Below are positions 63,180 through 64,000 of a stretch of 64,000 bases of DNA, in pieces. Within the stretch, counting starts at the first letter, position 1, and every line of letters starts with the position of its first letter. Under the pieces are notes generated by a model. It was not told where the DNA came from. It saw only the letters and a list, made by a program, of their open reading frames with translations, and searched no databases. The stretch comes from Nipponacmea schrenckii. Its lineage: Eukaryota; Mollusca; Gastropoda; Lottiidae. The stretch is from the NCBI GenBank assembly GCA_030562195.1, contig CM060201.1:18984454-19048453 (forward strand), written 5' to 3'. The position numbers and the translations under genes are program-made.

Positions 63180-64000
63180 GTAAGATACAGTCTGATTTTA
63201 GCATGATTTATAAACAAACTATTAATGATTGACATGGTTATTCAAAGCATGTTTGCAAAAAAGATTACTATATAAGTCCATATATAATAGATAAGTTGAT
63301 GTGGTCAACGTATCGATGATGAATGAAGAAATGAGAGTCAGGTGACTTATTCCTGCTAAATTTAAGATCACTGTGCGTATATTTTGTGAATTTATGTGTC
63401 GAAACTTATGAAAATGCCCTTTAAAAATGTCCGTGAGAGGGCGTTATATGCTAAAGATACCTTTTATCTGTAAATTAAAAAATAGCAGATTAATCGTCTT
63501 TGGTATTGGACAGATTTTTCCTCACTTGCTTCACCTGTCTTCATTAGGCTTATCACCATTGGACCATTTTATTTTATTGATGATCCATGTTGGATTGCTG
63601 TTACCTTGCCTGATTCTGCTTTCACCTTCTGATAATACTAAATGATAATAACAGTTGATAAAAACCTGACAGTTAAAGCACATCAAAATAATCTTAAACT
63701 TATATATAATAAATGGTGAAATAAGAATTTATCTTAAAAAAGAAAATCTGATTAAGATAGGTGAGATTTTTAACTTTGTTTTTCTAGGGCACCTGTTTTA
63801 ATATCTATCCTTCCATGATGTTTTTATTCTCTCCAGATTATTTTTTTACTGAATATTTTTAGATTTATCTTGCCAGATTTGTTAAATGTAAAGTTCAACA
63901 CCTACATTTATGATTTAGTGCTGATGATAACTGAAATATGTTTTTTTCTTCGAGATCCGTTGATATTGATAATTTTTTTTTCTTCCGTACATCCAGTTTC

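Larger units (their letters stand above)
36726..64000 (+). other. Liprin-beta intron after exon C, continuing past the window
   Basis: No exon carrying the next conserved coiled-coil block was seen. The stretch holds two candidate alternative first exons (47914 and 63084), a repeat block at 39.65-40.75 kb, a SINE, a hairpin element and several tandem repeats. Otherwise 36730-39600, 40800-44170, 45600-47900, 49000-54290, 55100-58650 and 59000-63060 are AT-rich with many short chance frames and nothing else I can support. Confidence 0.6.

Overview
The window is AT-rich, intron-dominated DNA from an animal nuclear genome. The host is most likely a marine invertebrate and plausibly a mollusc. Three things point that way: liprin-beta exons that resemble but are clearly diverged from vertebrate ones, tandem and palindromic repeats of the kind common in molluscs, and a P2X7-like domain plus THAP element of the type seen in lophotrochozoan and cnidarian genomes. 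No bacterial operon, rRNA, tRNA gene or CRISPR array was seen. Most long open frames are chance frames in introns or repeats.

The main gene is the 5' part of a liprin-beta (PPFIBP) gene on the + strand. It codes for a cytoplasmic scaffold protein of the liprin family. Exon A (6614-6743) encodes a recognisable family N-terminus (LAAALQQMDGIIAG), exon B (10773-10987) the following helical block, and exon C (36534-36725) the start of the coiled coil. Splice phases match exactly: A ends after one base of a Gly codon that B completes, and B ends and C begins in phase 0. The next conserved coiled-coil exon was not found before 64000, so the gene runs out of the window. Four more ATG-containing exons with consensus donors lie in the big introns (21303-21368, 26621-26770, 47914-47958, 63084-63179). 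All four end in phase 0, and at least three cannot be internal coding exons because reading through from upstream meets a stop. I interpret them as alternative first coding exons, giving a multi-promoter gene with up to five N-termini.

Region by region: 1-400 diverged tandem repeat; 533-1417 a long-TIR transposon with a 9-bp target duplication; 1615-1830 possibly poor-quality sequence; 2278-2383 a hairpin; 6614-6743 exon A; 6940-8445 decayed C2H2 zinc fingers on the minus strand; 9360-10055 a piggyBac-type non-autonomous element carrying the start of a transposase; 10773-10987 exon B; 11357-12848 an inverted-repeat-bounded unit with a P2X7-like exon (+) facing a THAP exon (-); 13706-13902 a hairpin element; 15410-15884 a TTAA-flanked MITE; 23354-25042 long direct repeats around a 679-bp core; 31.5-33 kb and 39.65-40.75 kb unclassified repeats; 34.1-34.3, 48.7-48.9 and 54.3-54.5 kb minisatellites; 44.18-44.37 kb a tRNA-derived SINE; 45.4-45.6 kb a second hairpin element. 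The rest is AT-rich intron in which I see nothing specific.
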